Shown here one piece after another: positions 33,167 to 44,474 of a stretch of 64,000 nucleotides of DNA. Origin of the DNA: Platynereis dumerilii (taxonomy: Eukaryota > Annelida > Polychaeta > Phyllodocida > Nereididae); the NCBI GenBank assembly GCA_026936325.1, contig JAPTHN010000009.1, positions 1,082,501 through 1,146,500 on the forward strand, written 5' to 3'. The notes under the pieces are model-generated. The model was not told the origin of the DNA. It saw nothing but the letters and a program-made list of their open reading frames with translations, and searched no databases. Position 1 is the stretch's first letter. The number at the start of each line of letters is the position of its first letter. A program made the position numbers and the translations under genes.

Positions 33167-33600
33167 AAGTACGTCGCGTTTTAAGAAATCAACACTTCCT
33201 GCTGCTACGTCACCACGGTCGTGTCAATTGCATGGATACTTGTGTATAACATTTAGAAAACACATTTAAGAAGCAAAAAAAAATTTTAAGAAAAATCTGA
33301 ACTCAATTATGCGCAAAATTAGCATATTCTTAAAAATATGATAAATGAGAGAAAACTATCAAAAACCATAATTTTTCTCTTAATTATGCTATAGACAGGT
33401 AATTCTGGATTAAATCCAATATCAATAATGCCAATTTGAATTATTTTCTTCAATGGGACATGCATATATTTTCAAATGAAAATTAGTAGGGCTATTTTGG
33501 GAGAGTCAAAAATCTGCTATTAATTTGGAACAAAACCCAAGACGCAACATCCTAAATCAAATACTATGTCTAATAATTAGGTTCCCTAGAACTATAACTA

Positions 33601-34531
33601 CCGTAATATGGGGTGAATAGGGACAGAATTGTCCGTTTTTCTGTCACAGTATGAACAAAATTAAACTTAGAAATCAAAATATGGCGTCAAATTATGTCCA
33701 AGCACAAGGTCTAAGTATCCCCAAGAGTTTAAAATTATATCTTAAATTTCCAAAGCTCAAGGCCCATAAAACCAATGTCCCAATTCACCCCACACTTTGG
33801 GGTGAATCGGGACACTCCTTTATTTTCACCATCAACACTTCTTAGCTTTTTTAAGTGATTGCTACTTGTGAGTTAATATTAGAAAACATGTTCAACATGC
33901 CAAAAATGTATTTTAGGGAAAATATGAAATCAGTTTCATTGATAATATGCAAATTGTGAAAAATATGATAAATAACAGAAAAGTACTAAAAACTGTAGTT
34001 TTTTGCTAATTTTGCCAGTGATTGATAATTCTGGACTAAATCCACTATTAATGATATTAAGTTCAATAATATTCATTAAAAAACCACGCTAGTACATTCA
34101 ACTGAAAATTAGTAGGGTTTTTTTTTGTTGATTCCGAAACTTACCATTGCCCTGGATCTGAACCCATGACCAAACATACAAAATCCCACATCTAGTCAAC
34201 TCGTCTGGTCCCTTAATTTGCCAAATATAGGTTATAAAAGTTTCCTGCTACTTTTGTGGTTCTAATATTAATGCTTTTTGTGAAATGAGCAAAGTTTTGA
34301 CCACCTGCAGAAAATTAAGTTTCTGCAGGGCCAAGTTTAAAGTGCTGCAGCTCCTCACTGCCTGCAGTTAGAATTATAAAACTCGACCACAATATACGCT
34401 ATTCGGTATGCTAAAATTGTGCCAAAAATTACGGACCTGGGTTAAATAGAAGTAGTAGTAGTTTAAGAAATAAAACACATTCCTGTTCTGTCCCGATTCA
34501 CCCCAGTGTCCCGATTCACCCCTTATTACGG
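33601..34531. mobile_element. MITE with GGGGTGAATCGGGACA-type ends
   Basis: The left end reads CCGTAATATGGGGTGAATAG and the right end ATTCACCCCTTATTACGG, inverted and nearly matched. TA lies outside both (33599-33600 and 34532-34533). The terminal motif is repeated internally near 33787-33813 and 34490-34510. It is about 931 bp and non-coding. TA duplication suggests a Tc1/mariner-type mobiliser. Confidence 0.75.
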
Positions 34532-34739
34532 TAACTGATTTAGAATAGAATTTCCGTATTTTGATGCCTTTATCTCTATATTATGTCACATGATTTCTCG
34601 TTAATTTCAAGGAATTTATCTTATCACAATATTGAAGTGTTTAATCATTATTTACCAATTTTAAAAGGTTAAATTGATTTTCCACTATGTTTTAACCATG
34701 TTCATTATTCATTTCATATTACTAGACCCCCAATTTGGT

Positions 34740-35170
34740 TTTTTGTGCTGTTATTAATCATTTATTTTCATCCGAAAATGACACTGAAATTGACTTTGGC
34801 TTTGTTTTTGTTGAGTATAGCCAATGCTATTATGACTATGGTTACCGTTTTTTCCATAGTTAGTCAACACTATATCATGAACGTTTCCTGTTTGTTTGGT
34901 GGCTTTAATACTTATACTTTTTGTGGCACAAGTGTTTTGACCAGGTGTGGTGAATTCAATTTTTGCAGGGCGAAGCTTAAGATGCAGCTCCTCACTGCCT
35001 GCAGTTAGAAATATAAAACCCCATCAAAATATACTCCAGTATGTGTATTATAAGTGTTCCAAAAATTAACTTCCTGGATTAAGTTGAAGTACTTATTTTT
35101 TTATGAAATAAACCGTATTACGGGTCCGCCACAATTCATCCCAGTGTACTGATTCAACCTGTATTACGGA
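34740..35170. mobile_element. Degenerate partial copy of the same MITE family
   Basis: CAGCTCCTCACTGCCTGCAG and following sequence at about 34984 matches about 34349 in the first copy, and the block ends with an eroded terminus (CAACCTGTATTACGG at about 35155). It is clearly older or more decayed than 33601-34531 and lacks a recognisable left end. Confidence 0.6.
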
Positions 35171-35527
35171 ACAACGAAAAGCTCATTAAGCTCAATCCTT
35201 TTGGATTTAGTCTCCCTAATATATTAGCTATCAAAATATAAGAAGTAGTTAATTGTGCTATAACTTTCATTTTTCATCATCGGTGGCCAAATTGTGTACA
35301 CAATAGTGTGCTACAAGCCATAATAGAGTTATTTGCAGGGAAATTGGAGAGGCATTGACTCATGCCACAGACAGTGCGGGTCCTGTAAGAGTGGGTCATG
35401 GAAATAAAAACACAGTCGTGAGAGGAAGGAGATAATTACGAGATTCCATATAGGGATGCTGATGCCAGAACCATGCTGAAAAGGCAGCACAGAGTGTGTG
35501 TATCAGTTATTAGGCGGGAGGTAGAGA
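35171..35527. other. Unassigned
   Basis: No gene or repeat boundary is recognised. Confidence 0.35.
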
Positions 35528-35823
35528 CCATAGAAATACATAGAAAGGACATGAGGCTCTAGCAGACGAAGCAACTGAATCCACCGTCTTGGAACTGCCT
35601 GGCAGCCTGGCATTTGGTAACCGTGACATCACCAATAATAGTGACTTCACTAGTAACAATGGCATCATGTCACGTCACAATCAGCCAAACACAACATCTT
35701 GTTGCTCCTGCTGAGACGTCACAATGATGTCATGTCTCAGGGCAGTTCCAATATGGCGGATTTGGTGACCTCATCTCGAGGTGGCGTCATACAGCCTCAT
35801 GTCCGTTCTAAGTATTTCTATGG
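35528..35823. mobile_element. Small MITE with TAGAGA flanks
   Basis: The left end CCATAGAAATACATAGAA and the right end TTCTAAGTATTTCTATGG are imperfect inverted repeats continuing inward (GGACATGAGGCT / AGCCTCATGTCC), about 38 bp in all. TAGAGA occurs directly outside both ends (35522-35527 and 35824-35829), suggesting a 6-7 bp target duplication. It is 296 bp and non-coding. Confidence 0.68.
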
Positions 35824-36400
35824 TAGAGACTACTAGAGAGGGAGAATGCAGAGAGGGTAGAGGCAGAGAGTTTGGAGGCAAGGATGGAGAGGGCAAGACC
35901 TGGGGAGGAGGGAGAGATGAAGGGGACAAAAAACAATTGGGGTGGGGGTAGAAAAGGAGTTTCACAAGGGAGGTGCCAGAGATGGAGGTGACAAGAGCGG
36001 GGGGAAAGGGAGCAGCTATTGCTAAGCAGGTGAAGAAAGGGAGACTATTAGTCAGAAAGATCTATAGAGGTGACTGAAGAGGGTATTGTAACGGAGAATG
36101 TAGAGAGGTGCAAGTCAGAGAGATATATGGTTGGGGAAGGAAGATGAATAAACGGCAAAGGCTTGAGCTAACAAGAGGAGGCAAAAACTAAGGAGGAGTT
36201 AGTCTGAGCATTTCTTTTGAATATAGAAATGCAGAAATTTAACAGAGGAGGTGGACAGCCAGAATGAGAGAAACTGGAGATAGAAAGGGAGTCAGGAAGA
36301 GTGGAAGGAGGCATTAGCGAGGGAGGAGGCAGCGAGGGATATGTCTAGAGAGGAAAGTGACTGAGGAAGGAGGAGGCATACCAGGAGGAGAGAATCATTG
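35824..36400 (+). repeat. Purine-rich tract
   Basis: Long GA-rich sequence (GAGAGGGAGAATGCAGAGAGG and similar) without a fixed period. Low complexity; no gene. Confidence 0.65.
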
Positions 36401-36769
36401 TGCCCCCCTAAAATATTCCTATTTACGGGCCTGATTTAAAAAAAATTTCTTCTGTTTTTGGAGTTTTTTAAAAAATTTCCTCTTTTCTTCACTTGGAAGT
36501 TCTGGTATATATGGGGCAGTGAAACACACCCTTCACACCCCCTGACCGTAATTCCATATTGGAATTTCTTACTTTGGAGTAGAGCCTGAGCCACGCGGAC
36601 CTTATGTTAAAAAGCCATACAACTTTGTATGCTTGTACGTGATACGCATGCTCAATTGCTCATATGGCCCATACCTGATCTGTCCCTCGAGACCATTCAA
36701 GGTTTCTTTGTGAGGGGAGGCCTCATGACAGGATACATCTCCTGCTCCCTTCTCTTATTCTCGCAATAT
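36401..36769. other. Unassigned
   Basis: No feature is recognised besides scattered A runs. Confidence 0.35.
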
Positions 36770-36975
36770 CAGTTATTTCCCATCTTGCCCTCGATTTCCC
36801 TCTTCTACCCCCTTCTACCCCCTCTTCCATGAACTTGCCCCTCTTCTCCCCACTTACCCCTGTTTCCCTCCATTTACCCCTCTTCCCCACTCCCCACTCT
36901 TGCTCCCATTTCCCCCACATTTATAACCTCCTCCTTTCCCCCAATTCCTCTGCCTTTCCCCCTCACTACCTCTAA
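36770..36975 (+). repeat. Pyrimidine-rich tract
   Basis: CT-rich words such as CCCCTCTTCTCCCC and ACTTACCCC are frequent, related in composition to 14146-14350 and 15357-15560. The open frames crossing it are compositional. Confidence 0.6.
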
Positions 36976-37425
36976 TGAAATGTTCTTATCTTTGCATTAC
37001 CCCATACGGTGGTTGGTGTATCTTCTCAATGCCGCTGTCTAATCGGGTGTAGTTTCTTTCGCATCATTGCCCAGTGTAGGCCTAATACTTTTTCTGGACA
37101 AAAAATACATACAACCTCTTGATATCGAAGAAGAATATTATACCCCCTATTTAAAATACTATAAGCTAGGCCTATTTAAAGAAAATTCGGAATGGTCCCT
37201 CAAATGGTTTCTGTGTTTCTTGAGCAATGCTTACATTTATTTTTGTTTGGAAATAAATCCAAGCAGTAGGCATTGCAGACCACGTGAATCAACATTCTCG
37301 GATTCTCCCAAAAACGCCTAAGATCATTGTGGATTCAAGGGGGAAGTTGGGCTGTGGGGGGGTGTGTACACACCCAACACACCCCCCTGGCTACGGGCCT
37401 GAGATATATGAAATGTATGAATGTA
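36976..37425. other. Unassigned sequence before the LINE reverse transcriptase
   Basis: This is part of the 5.4-kb segment that separates the endonuclease from the reverse transcriptase. It includes a C-rich stretch near 37365-37390. No gene is seen. Confidence 0.35.
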
Positions 37426-38683
37426 AAGGAAAGCTACTGGCTATGATAATATTGCTCCAATGTTCTTCAAGTCAGCAGCCTCAGACTTTGCTTATCCAAT
37501 GGAAAGACTATTCAACATGTCCATACCCATGAACAAATTTGCAGACGGCCTGAAAAGAGGGGAATATTTGCCAATTTTTAAATCTAAAGATGATTTCAAA
37601 AAAGAGAATTATAGGCCAGTAAGCTGCCTAAGTGCTATGTCAACATTTTTTGAAAACCAGTATATGAATCAAATGAAGGATTTCCTCCTTCAAATTTATG
37701 CTGACAAACTGTCCGCCTTCCGTAAAAAATATGGATGTGGACATGTATTGATAAATGGCACAGATGAATGGAAATGTTCTTTAGATAATGGAAATATTGT
37801 TGGTGTGATTTTGATGGATTTAAGTAAAGCATTTGATTGTTTACCTCATAAATTGTTCATTTCGAAGTTGCATGCATATGGATTTAGTCTTGAAGCTTGT
37901 GCCTTAATGGCTTCATACCTATCAGGGAGGAGGCAAAGGGTAAAGCTACAAGGTTTTAAAGGCAACTGGTATCATTTACGAAAAGGTGTCCCCCAAGGGA
38001 GTATTTTAGGTCCTGTATTCTTTAATATCTTCACAAATGATTTGCTTTTTGTAATTAATGAGAAGATGACAATTATGCAGATGACAACACAATTGCTGTA
38101 ATAGGGCAAAATTTGAATAATGTAAAAAGTACTATATCTAAAAACTCAGAAATGTGCATTAAATGGTTTAAGGAAAACATGATGAAGCCAAATCCGTCAA
38201 AATTTCAATATTTACTTCTGGATCAAAATAGAAAACCTAATGAGGAAGACCAGATTATAATAGATAATAGGCCTACAGCAATTGTGTCCTCAAAATGTGT
38301 AAAACTATTAGGTGTAAATATTGACTTTCATTTAAACTTTAATGAGCATGTCAATGTCTCTTGTAAAAAAGCCAGCAAAAACCTTAATATAATAATGAAG
38401 TTATCCAAAATGGTCAAAAGTCTCAATGAGAGACGTGCACTTATGACAGCCTTTATAAATTTGGCTACTACCCTATTGTTTGGCATTTTTGTAGCAGGAC
38501 TGCAACTAGAAAATTGGAAAACTGCATGAAACTTTAAAGAGGTTTACGTTTTGTGCTACAAGATTTTACGAGTAATAATTTTAATTTGTTGACTAGTGCT
38601 GAATGTTCTACACTACTTGTTCTGCGATTGAAATTGTTAGCCCTTTTTAGGTTTAAATGCTATAACAAATGTAATCCGAAGTA
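37426..38683 (+). pseudogene. LINE ORF2 reverse transcriptase remnant
   Basis: From RKATGYDNIAP (37426) the sequence encodes the fingers (ENYRPVSCLSAMSTFFE), palm motif A (LMDLSKAFDCLPH), motif B (RKGVPQGSILGPVFFNIF) and, after one frame change near 38075, motif C YADD (about 38077). The thumb and C-terminal region follow (WFKENMMKPNPSKF, LLGVNIDFHLNFNEH). A further frame change near 38520 leads to RFKCYNKCNPKY, where a MITE interrupts at 38683. The enzyme copies element RNA into a nicked target. It fits the CR1/Rex1/jockey-like group and is probably the same element as 26929-31987, displaced by 5.4 kb of inserted sequence. It is inactive. Confidence 0.85.
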
Positions 38684-40176
38684 CGGGAGACCGGGGCACG
38701 TTGGACTTTTTTATTTTCTGGCTCTCAATCAAAAAGTTCTCAAAATATTTGAAAAATCTCTTTACTGACTGACTTCTGAACATCTACACTACATATGCTA
38801 AACCAAGTCGATCCACCATCCATGGTTGTGGAGGAAATTAAGTTTGAAAAAATTTCTTTTTGTGGTCCAACGTGCCCCGGGTCCGGGGCACATTGGACCG
38901 CCATGTCGAGCAGGTTGGGCCACGGAATGAAAGTCCAGGAAAGTAGAAGAAAGTGTGGAAACACCACATTTTATTCTCAAAGATCACACACACACGTGTG
39001 TGTCATTACAGAATGATTATATAGAAATATTTACCGATATAATTTTAACAAATCTTGTTTCAGCTAGAAGGGCTGGCAGATCAGGCAACTGAATTGATTT
39101 TACCCTCATATTTTAGGGGAAGCCGGGGCACAGTGAATCGCAGTACACAGTGAATCAGTTGAATTCCCAGGATGCTCAATAGCAATATTTCGAAATTTTT
39201 TCATTTGTTTGATGTATTTTATGACCACTCAACAGAATCTGGTATAACATTTGATGAAACATATACCTTTTGGACACTATGGGATGAAATAGGATTTTTG
39301 GCTTGAAAACCTGGAATTTTTGGATTTTCAATTTGCTTAAAAGTGCAGATAAATTGTGAATTATTTACAAAAATCATAATATGTGTCAGGGGAACATCAA
39401 ATAGAAATAAGAAACAGGTGATGCATGAACACATGGTTCAAATTGGTGAAATACGGTGATTTAGGTGAGGAGTAGCCTTGGGGAACTGTGAATCGGGGCA
39501 CAGTGAATCACTGTGTTTTCTGTAGTAATAACCATAATGACTAATATCATATTTCAGAAGTACTGAGAATAGCCTAAATTAATGAATACATCCATTACAA
39601 TTTATGCCATTTACATATTAAATGGCTTTAAGTTGTTATTCATTGCTACGAAGGGGGTTTTTTGTTCAGGAAATATTCTGAGATATTGCAAATGTTAAAA
39701 TTTTTTATTTCAATGTTCAGAAGTCCAGTTTCAATTTGTCTTTAATATTTTTGTATTTTTAAAAAGAAATGACATTGATTAACTGTACGATGAGCACTGA
39801 TTCACTGTACCCAGTGCCAGTACACAGTGAATCTTTTTTTTTTTTGCTTATCTTTTGTGGACTATATCTCGGAAATCCCAAATAATGTCATTATTTCCTT
39901 GGCTTGCATATATAGTAGACACTATTACCTTTCTCTAAAGAGATTCAAAAAGAAAATATCTTTGTATCTCTTTGAGATCTAGTTAAAATGAACTTATCCG
40001 ATTCACTGTGCCCCCGCTTCCCCTACAGGAATTACTTAGGTGCTCTATTCATTTTAAAAATAACACAGCTGGCATTTTGAAGATTTTGCAGATTATTTTA
40101 TTTGTCAGTCGATCCAGTTTAAAATGATCCTATGTGCCCCGGCCATGCTGGTCCAACCTGCCCCGTCCCAACCTCT
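38684..40176. mobile_element. GGGGCAC-ended MITE inserted in the LINE, carrying a second MITE
   Basis: The element begins CGGGAGACCGGGGCACGTTG and ends GGTCCAACCTGCCCCGTCCC plus a few bases. TA is at 38682-38683 and 40177-40178. Its left ~200 bp match the small element at 16515-16730. Internal TCCAACGTGCCCCGGGTCCG (about 38866-38885) repeats the terminal motif, suggesting two fused units. A complete second MITE occupies 39116-40023. No coding capacity. Confidence 0.72.
39116..40023. mobile_element. Nested MITE with GGGGCACAGTGAATC ends
   Basis: The left end reads GGGGAAGCCGGGGCACAGTG and the right end is its reverse complement with one mismatch (CACTGTGCCCCCGCTTCCCC). TA flanks both ends (39114-39115 and 40024-40025). 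Internal copies of CACAGTGAATC occur near 39149, 39496 and 39829. It is 908 bp, non-coding, and inserted in the MITE at 38684-40176, so it is the younger of the two. Confidence 0.82.
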
Positions 40177-40251
40177 TATGAAAATGTGAATGCCTCGCTA
40201 ACAAGGTTGAACTTGAACTCGGGAAACTTATATCAAACTTTACTTAAGTAG
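40177..40251 (+). pseudogene. LINE ORF2 probable C-terminal end after the MITE
   Basis: If the MITE and one TA are ignored, the frame that ends NPKY before the MITE continues as KYENVNASLTRLN for 24 codons to a TAG at 40249. The typical WN-x-LP LINE ending is not seen, so this is either a divergent or a truncated tail. It supports one LINE interrupted by the MITE. Confidence 0.5.
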
Positions 40252-41138
40252 TGACAGTTATAATTTATGAGACTTGTCTGACTGGATCCCCCATATTTTA
40301 AGCAGGGTAACCCAGCCATTGAGACTTTGAAAAAGTCACTTTTTATGCCGAAAATCAGACAACCTGAAATAGAACTCACATTTTTCCTTCAATGCTCCTG
40401 AAATATTTTGGCCAAAAGGCATACCACTAAAGGTCTCTTCATTGGGGATTTGGATAACTGCGCATGTTTTATTAAAAAACATAGGCTGCGCAGCAGCATA
40501 CCGTCTGCAATTCAGCAGGCTATTCCGCAGGGTGGGGGAGGGGGGAGCAGGAAAGACCCCCCCCCCAAACAGTTAAAACATGGGCACAGACACTAATTAA
40601 GGTTCTGAAAAATAAGGCCATTAGCAATTTCGGAATTCAGATAAACTTGACAGCTTATATATTTCAGCCACTAATCTCCATGGGAACCAATTTTTATCTG
40701 AATCTATTTATCATTTGAGTTTTCCCTCTATCAACATTTTCTTTTGGCCTGTATGAATCAGACAATAAGTCAATCATACCATATGGTTGTCTAACAATAA
40801 TAAGATGTTTAAAAAGCCATTTTCATTTGCCATGATTTTCACTACTGATATATTTATTGTATGTTTATTTTCATAAAAATATACCTTAAAAACTTCTGAT
40901 AATCATTATAGTATTGAGTGTATAGCCATTAGGGAAGAAAAAAAAGTAAAATAAAATGACAATTTGCAGAACAAAGTTGATTTTAACTAATGAAAGGAGA
41001 TTTGGAAAATTATATTTTGAAAGCATTTTTCTTCATTAAAATATCTCCATAATTTCATGACTGCTGCTTTTGATGTGTTCTGGATATTAGCCAGCCACTT
41101 AACCACAAACTGTGGCTGACATAAGATTATGTAACAAT
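40252..41138. other. Unassigned AT-rich sequence
   Basis: A C run and a G-rich stretch lie near 40530-40570. No gene, tandem repeat or inverted ends are recognised. Confidence 0.4.
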
Positions 41139-41140
41139 TA

Positions 41141-42264
41141 CAGTTCTGCCCAAAAGTTTACATACCCCTATGAAAAATGACCAATTTCTCCATTTCCAGG
41201 GCAATTTTAACAACAATAGGCAAATTATACATGAAATACAATGCACTGCACGTGGCTAAACACTTCTGAACCATTAAAAATCAAATAGCAATGAGATTCA
41301 ATGATATTATCACTTAATTGCATTTTATGACAGTTTCAAAAGTTTACATACCCTCCTGTACTATCACATATTTTCCCGCTTAGGATCAAGAACAGCTTAC
41401 AGGATTTTACCACAATATGTCAAAAGTACTCAAGACTACATCAGCAGTGTTTTTGGATGGATGAGACTTAGCTGAGGTGTTATATCATTAAAATTCCTTG
41501 TAATCCCTTGCAATGTGTTTGCAGGAGTTCATTCAGAATTACGGCGACAAGAAGACCATTGCCAAATTGAACCAGGGTGGTGCGCTTTCAATGCTTTGCA
41601 GCTGTTTCAGTTCGAATAGCACCAGAGACATTGTCAAGACCAAAGAATTGTTTATTATCACTGATTTCCAGAAAATTTTGGAAGAGAACTGACATGATTC
41701 AGTGCGAAAGTTAGGAGCGGGATGAACAAGTTGTACCAGCATGACTACAATCCAAAACCTTCCACAAATCCTGGAATGTTAATTTTTTTAGGACAGTTGG
41801 GAGAACCTTCTCGAGTGGTTTAACACCATCCATACTGGAATATTATCGATAAATTATGGGTTTATCCATGACAGACCGTGCCCCAGCCGAGACCATCAAC
41901 TAAGGTGGAGTTGCAGAAATTCTGTGATGCAGAAATGGATTAAAATCACTGCTGATGTTGTCTTGAGTACTTTTGACATATTGTGGTAAAATCCTGTAAG
42001 CTGTTGTTGATCCTATGCGGGAAAATATGTGATAGTACAGGAGGGTATGTAAACTTTTGAAAGTGTCATAAAATGCAATTAAGTGATAATATCATTGAAT
42101 CTCATTGCTATTGAATTTTTAATGCATGGTTCAGAAGTGTTTAGCCACATTACATGCAGTGCATTGTATTTCATGTATAATTTGCCTATTTTTGTTAAAA
42201 TTGCCCTGGGAATAGAGAAATTGGTTATTTTTCATTGGGGTATGTAAACTTTTGGGCAGAACTG
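41141..42264. mobile_element. Tc1-like non-autonomous element with ~310-bp inverted ends
   Basis: The outermost sequence CAGTTCTGCCCAAAAGTTTA is mirrored at the right end (AAACTTTTGGGCAGAACTG). The inverted match extends inward about 310 bp on each side (about 41141-41450 and 41955-42264), including a second internal AAAGTTTACATACCCTCCTG. TA flanks both ends (41139-41140 and 42265-42266). The ends are of the CAGT-...-AAAGTTTACATACC type common in Tc1 elements. The ~500-bp centre has no transposase frame. Confidence 0.88.
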
Positions 42265-43310
42265 TATGGTTCTACTTTTGATGCTTGTAAATTAATTTAT
42301 AGTTACTTATCCTGTAGAAAACAAAGAGTCAAAATTAAGGAATATAATAGTGATTGGTCTTACATTGTAAGAGGCGTTCCTCAAGGAAGTATTTCAGGAC
42401 CTGTTCTATTTAATATTTACTTAAATGATCTAATTAATTAACTCGAACAAGAATGTGTTGTATATAATTATGCCGACGACAATACGTTGTCATGTGTACA
42501 TAGTGATCCAAATGTTGTTAAATATACTCTTGAAAAATCTTGTAACATAGCTATTTCGTGGTTTCATACCAATTACGTGAAAGCGAATCCCGACAAGTTT
42601 CAGTTTATGCTGCTTCACTGTGATGAAGTTTTCTCTCTAAATGTAACAGGTATTATGATTGATCCTGTCAATACTATTAAATTACTAGGAGTGTTTATTG
42701 ATAAGAGTCTATGTTTTAGTGAGCACGTTGATTCTATTGTAACTAAAGGTGCTAAACAAGTGAATGTACTTGGACGTCTGTCTCGTAAACTCAGTGAACC
42801 AAGTAAATTGAAGATTTTAGATGCTTTTATTTCATCAAATTTTTATTATTGTAGTTTAGCATACCATTATTGTAGAATGGTTGATGCTTGTAAATTAGAA
42901 CGTTTTTTGTTTAAAAGAGCTTTACGTTATGTATATCTAGATTTTAACTCTTCATATATAGTGATTTATTAGACAAAGCAAAAAAGAGTCCATTATATGT
43001 GCAGAGAAATAGGTTAATTCTAGAGGCAGTTCATAAAATCATAAATAACAATTATCCACCAATAGAACCAACTTTTTATGAAAAAAGTAATGTTGAAACT
43101 ATGTATAATCTCCAAAATATTAATTTACTAGTTCAACCTAAATTTAACTCTGTTAAATATGGTTTTAAATCGTTAAGATATGAAGGTTCTGTTTTATGGA
43201 ATAGTATGCCTGATGCACTTAAAAGTGAAGATTTTATGAATTTTAAAACTTAGTTCAAGATTAAGTGTCAACATTTTAGAATATTGAAAAACAAATATAC
43301 ATTTTTGAAT
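42265..43310 (+). pseudogene. Second LINE fragment: reverse transcriptase and C-terminus
   Basis: Coding similarity starts exactly at the right TA of the Tc1-like element. It reads YGSTFDACKLIYSYLSCRKQ, then VRGVPQGSISGPVLFNIY (motif B), an in-frame stop at about 42439, and YADDNTLS (motif C, about 42471). The thumb follows (WFHTNYVKANPDKFQ, LLGVFIDKS), then FKRALRYVYLDFNSSY. After a frame change near 42965 comes the C-terminal YGFKSLRYEGSVLWNSMPDA. It differs substantially from the RT at 37426-38683 (for example VRGVPQGSISGPVLF versus RKGVPQGSILGPVFF) and represents a different subfamily. RT motif A and everything before it are missing. Confidence 0.85.
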
Positions 43311-43997
43311 ATGCTTAATGCTTTGAAATTCGACATATAAACATATATTTCCAAATTCCAATTGATAATATTTGGTGAGGAGTGGTACAAAAAGTAAAAT
43401 TTAGACATTATTGTGGCAAATTTGATTGACCAGGGCCAAATATTGACTGATATATGATTATCTGAAAATCCTTAGTATTTATTTAATTTTTTTAATATTG
43501 ACCTCTGCTATGAATAAAAATTTTCATATTGCTCAAAATTAGCATGACGATGATGTGAAATATATATGTCAGGTTTATTTCGACAAAAAATGTCAAAGAC
43601 TGGTATGACATCGGAAATGAAAATGGTGAGTAAGTAGTCATTTTAACAATTTTTTTGCATTTCAAATCATAAATTTAAATGGAAAAATTTGCAATAACTC
43701 ATGCAATGGCTGTGAATATTAGTTCATATTGTGTTGAACTACAATTAGCTTTAACAAATTGTTTAAATTTAAATAATCCAACCATTACCATTTTGGCTTT
43801 TCACGCAGAAATTTTGGAAAATTGGGATTTTTTTCTAATTTTTGGGTTTTTATAAAAATTCATAGGACCAACATTCCAACTGAGTTGAGATGTTTAAAGA
43901 GACATAATTTAGACACCTTATTGGGAAATTTCATAGATGTAACTCCAAAACTGACACATCTTGGGTAATTTAATGCACACAATATGCAAATTACAGT
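43311..43997. other. Unassigned AT-rich sequence after the second LINE
   Basis: It may include the LINE 3' untranslated region. No recognisable 3' microsatellite tail, inverted ends or gene. Confidence 0.4.
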
Positions 43998-44474
43998 GTT
44001 AAAGGGCCACAATCGTGCATATTTTTTATCAGTTGAGAGCTTCAAGCATTATATTTATAGAAACACTATAGTGGTCCTTGCAAATTTGATCCAAAATAAA
44101 CTCATTAAAAACGTACTTTTATTTTTTCGATTTTTGCTATAACTTTGGCACAGTAAAAAACGACACTTATTGGAAAGCAAGTATTCCACTGACGTGAGAC
44201 AGGGTTTTCTATAAACAAATACATGTGACATTTTATGAGCTGTGGAATTGATAGGCAAAGCTGTGAAATATATGAAATGACACCTGCAAACAATCAAAAC
44301 GATGTAAAACTGTGATGAATTGTGAGCTTCATTTTAATAATTCAGTTTTCTAAAAGAGTTTTCAATATTTTTCAAAACTGTAAATTAGACAAAAACCTCG
44401 ACTTTTCAAGTTTGTTAATAAATTTCTTAATTGTGAAAATACACAAATATTAACATGATTAAACTGGCCCTTAA
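43998..44474 (+). mobile_element. Dispersed repeat, second copy, TTAA-flanked
   Basis: It matches 17309-17660 over about 345 bp, with a few small differences. Here the left end TTAAAGGGCCA and a right GGCCCTTAA (about 44466-44474) suggest short inverted ends with TTAA at the edges. That is compatible with a piggyBac-type MITE but too short to be sure. Non-coding. Confidence 0.65.
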
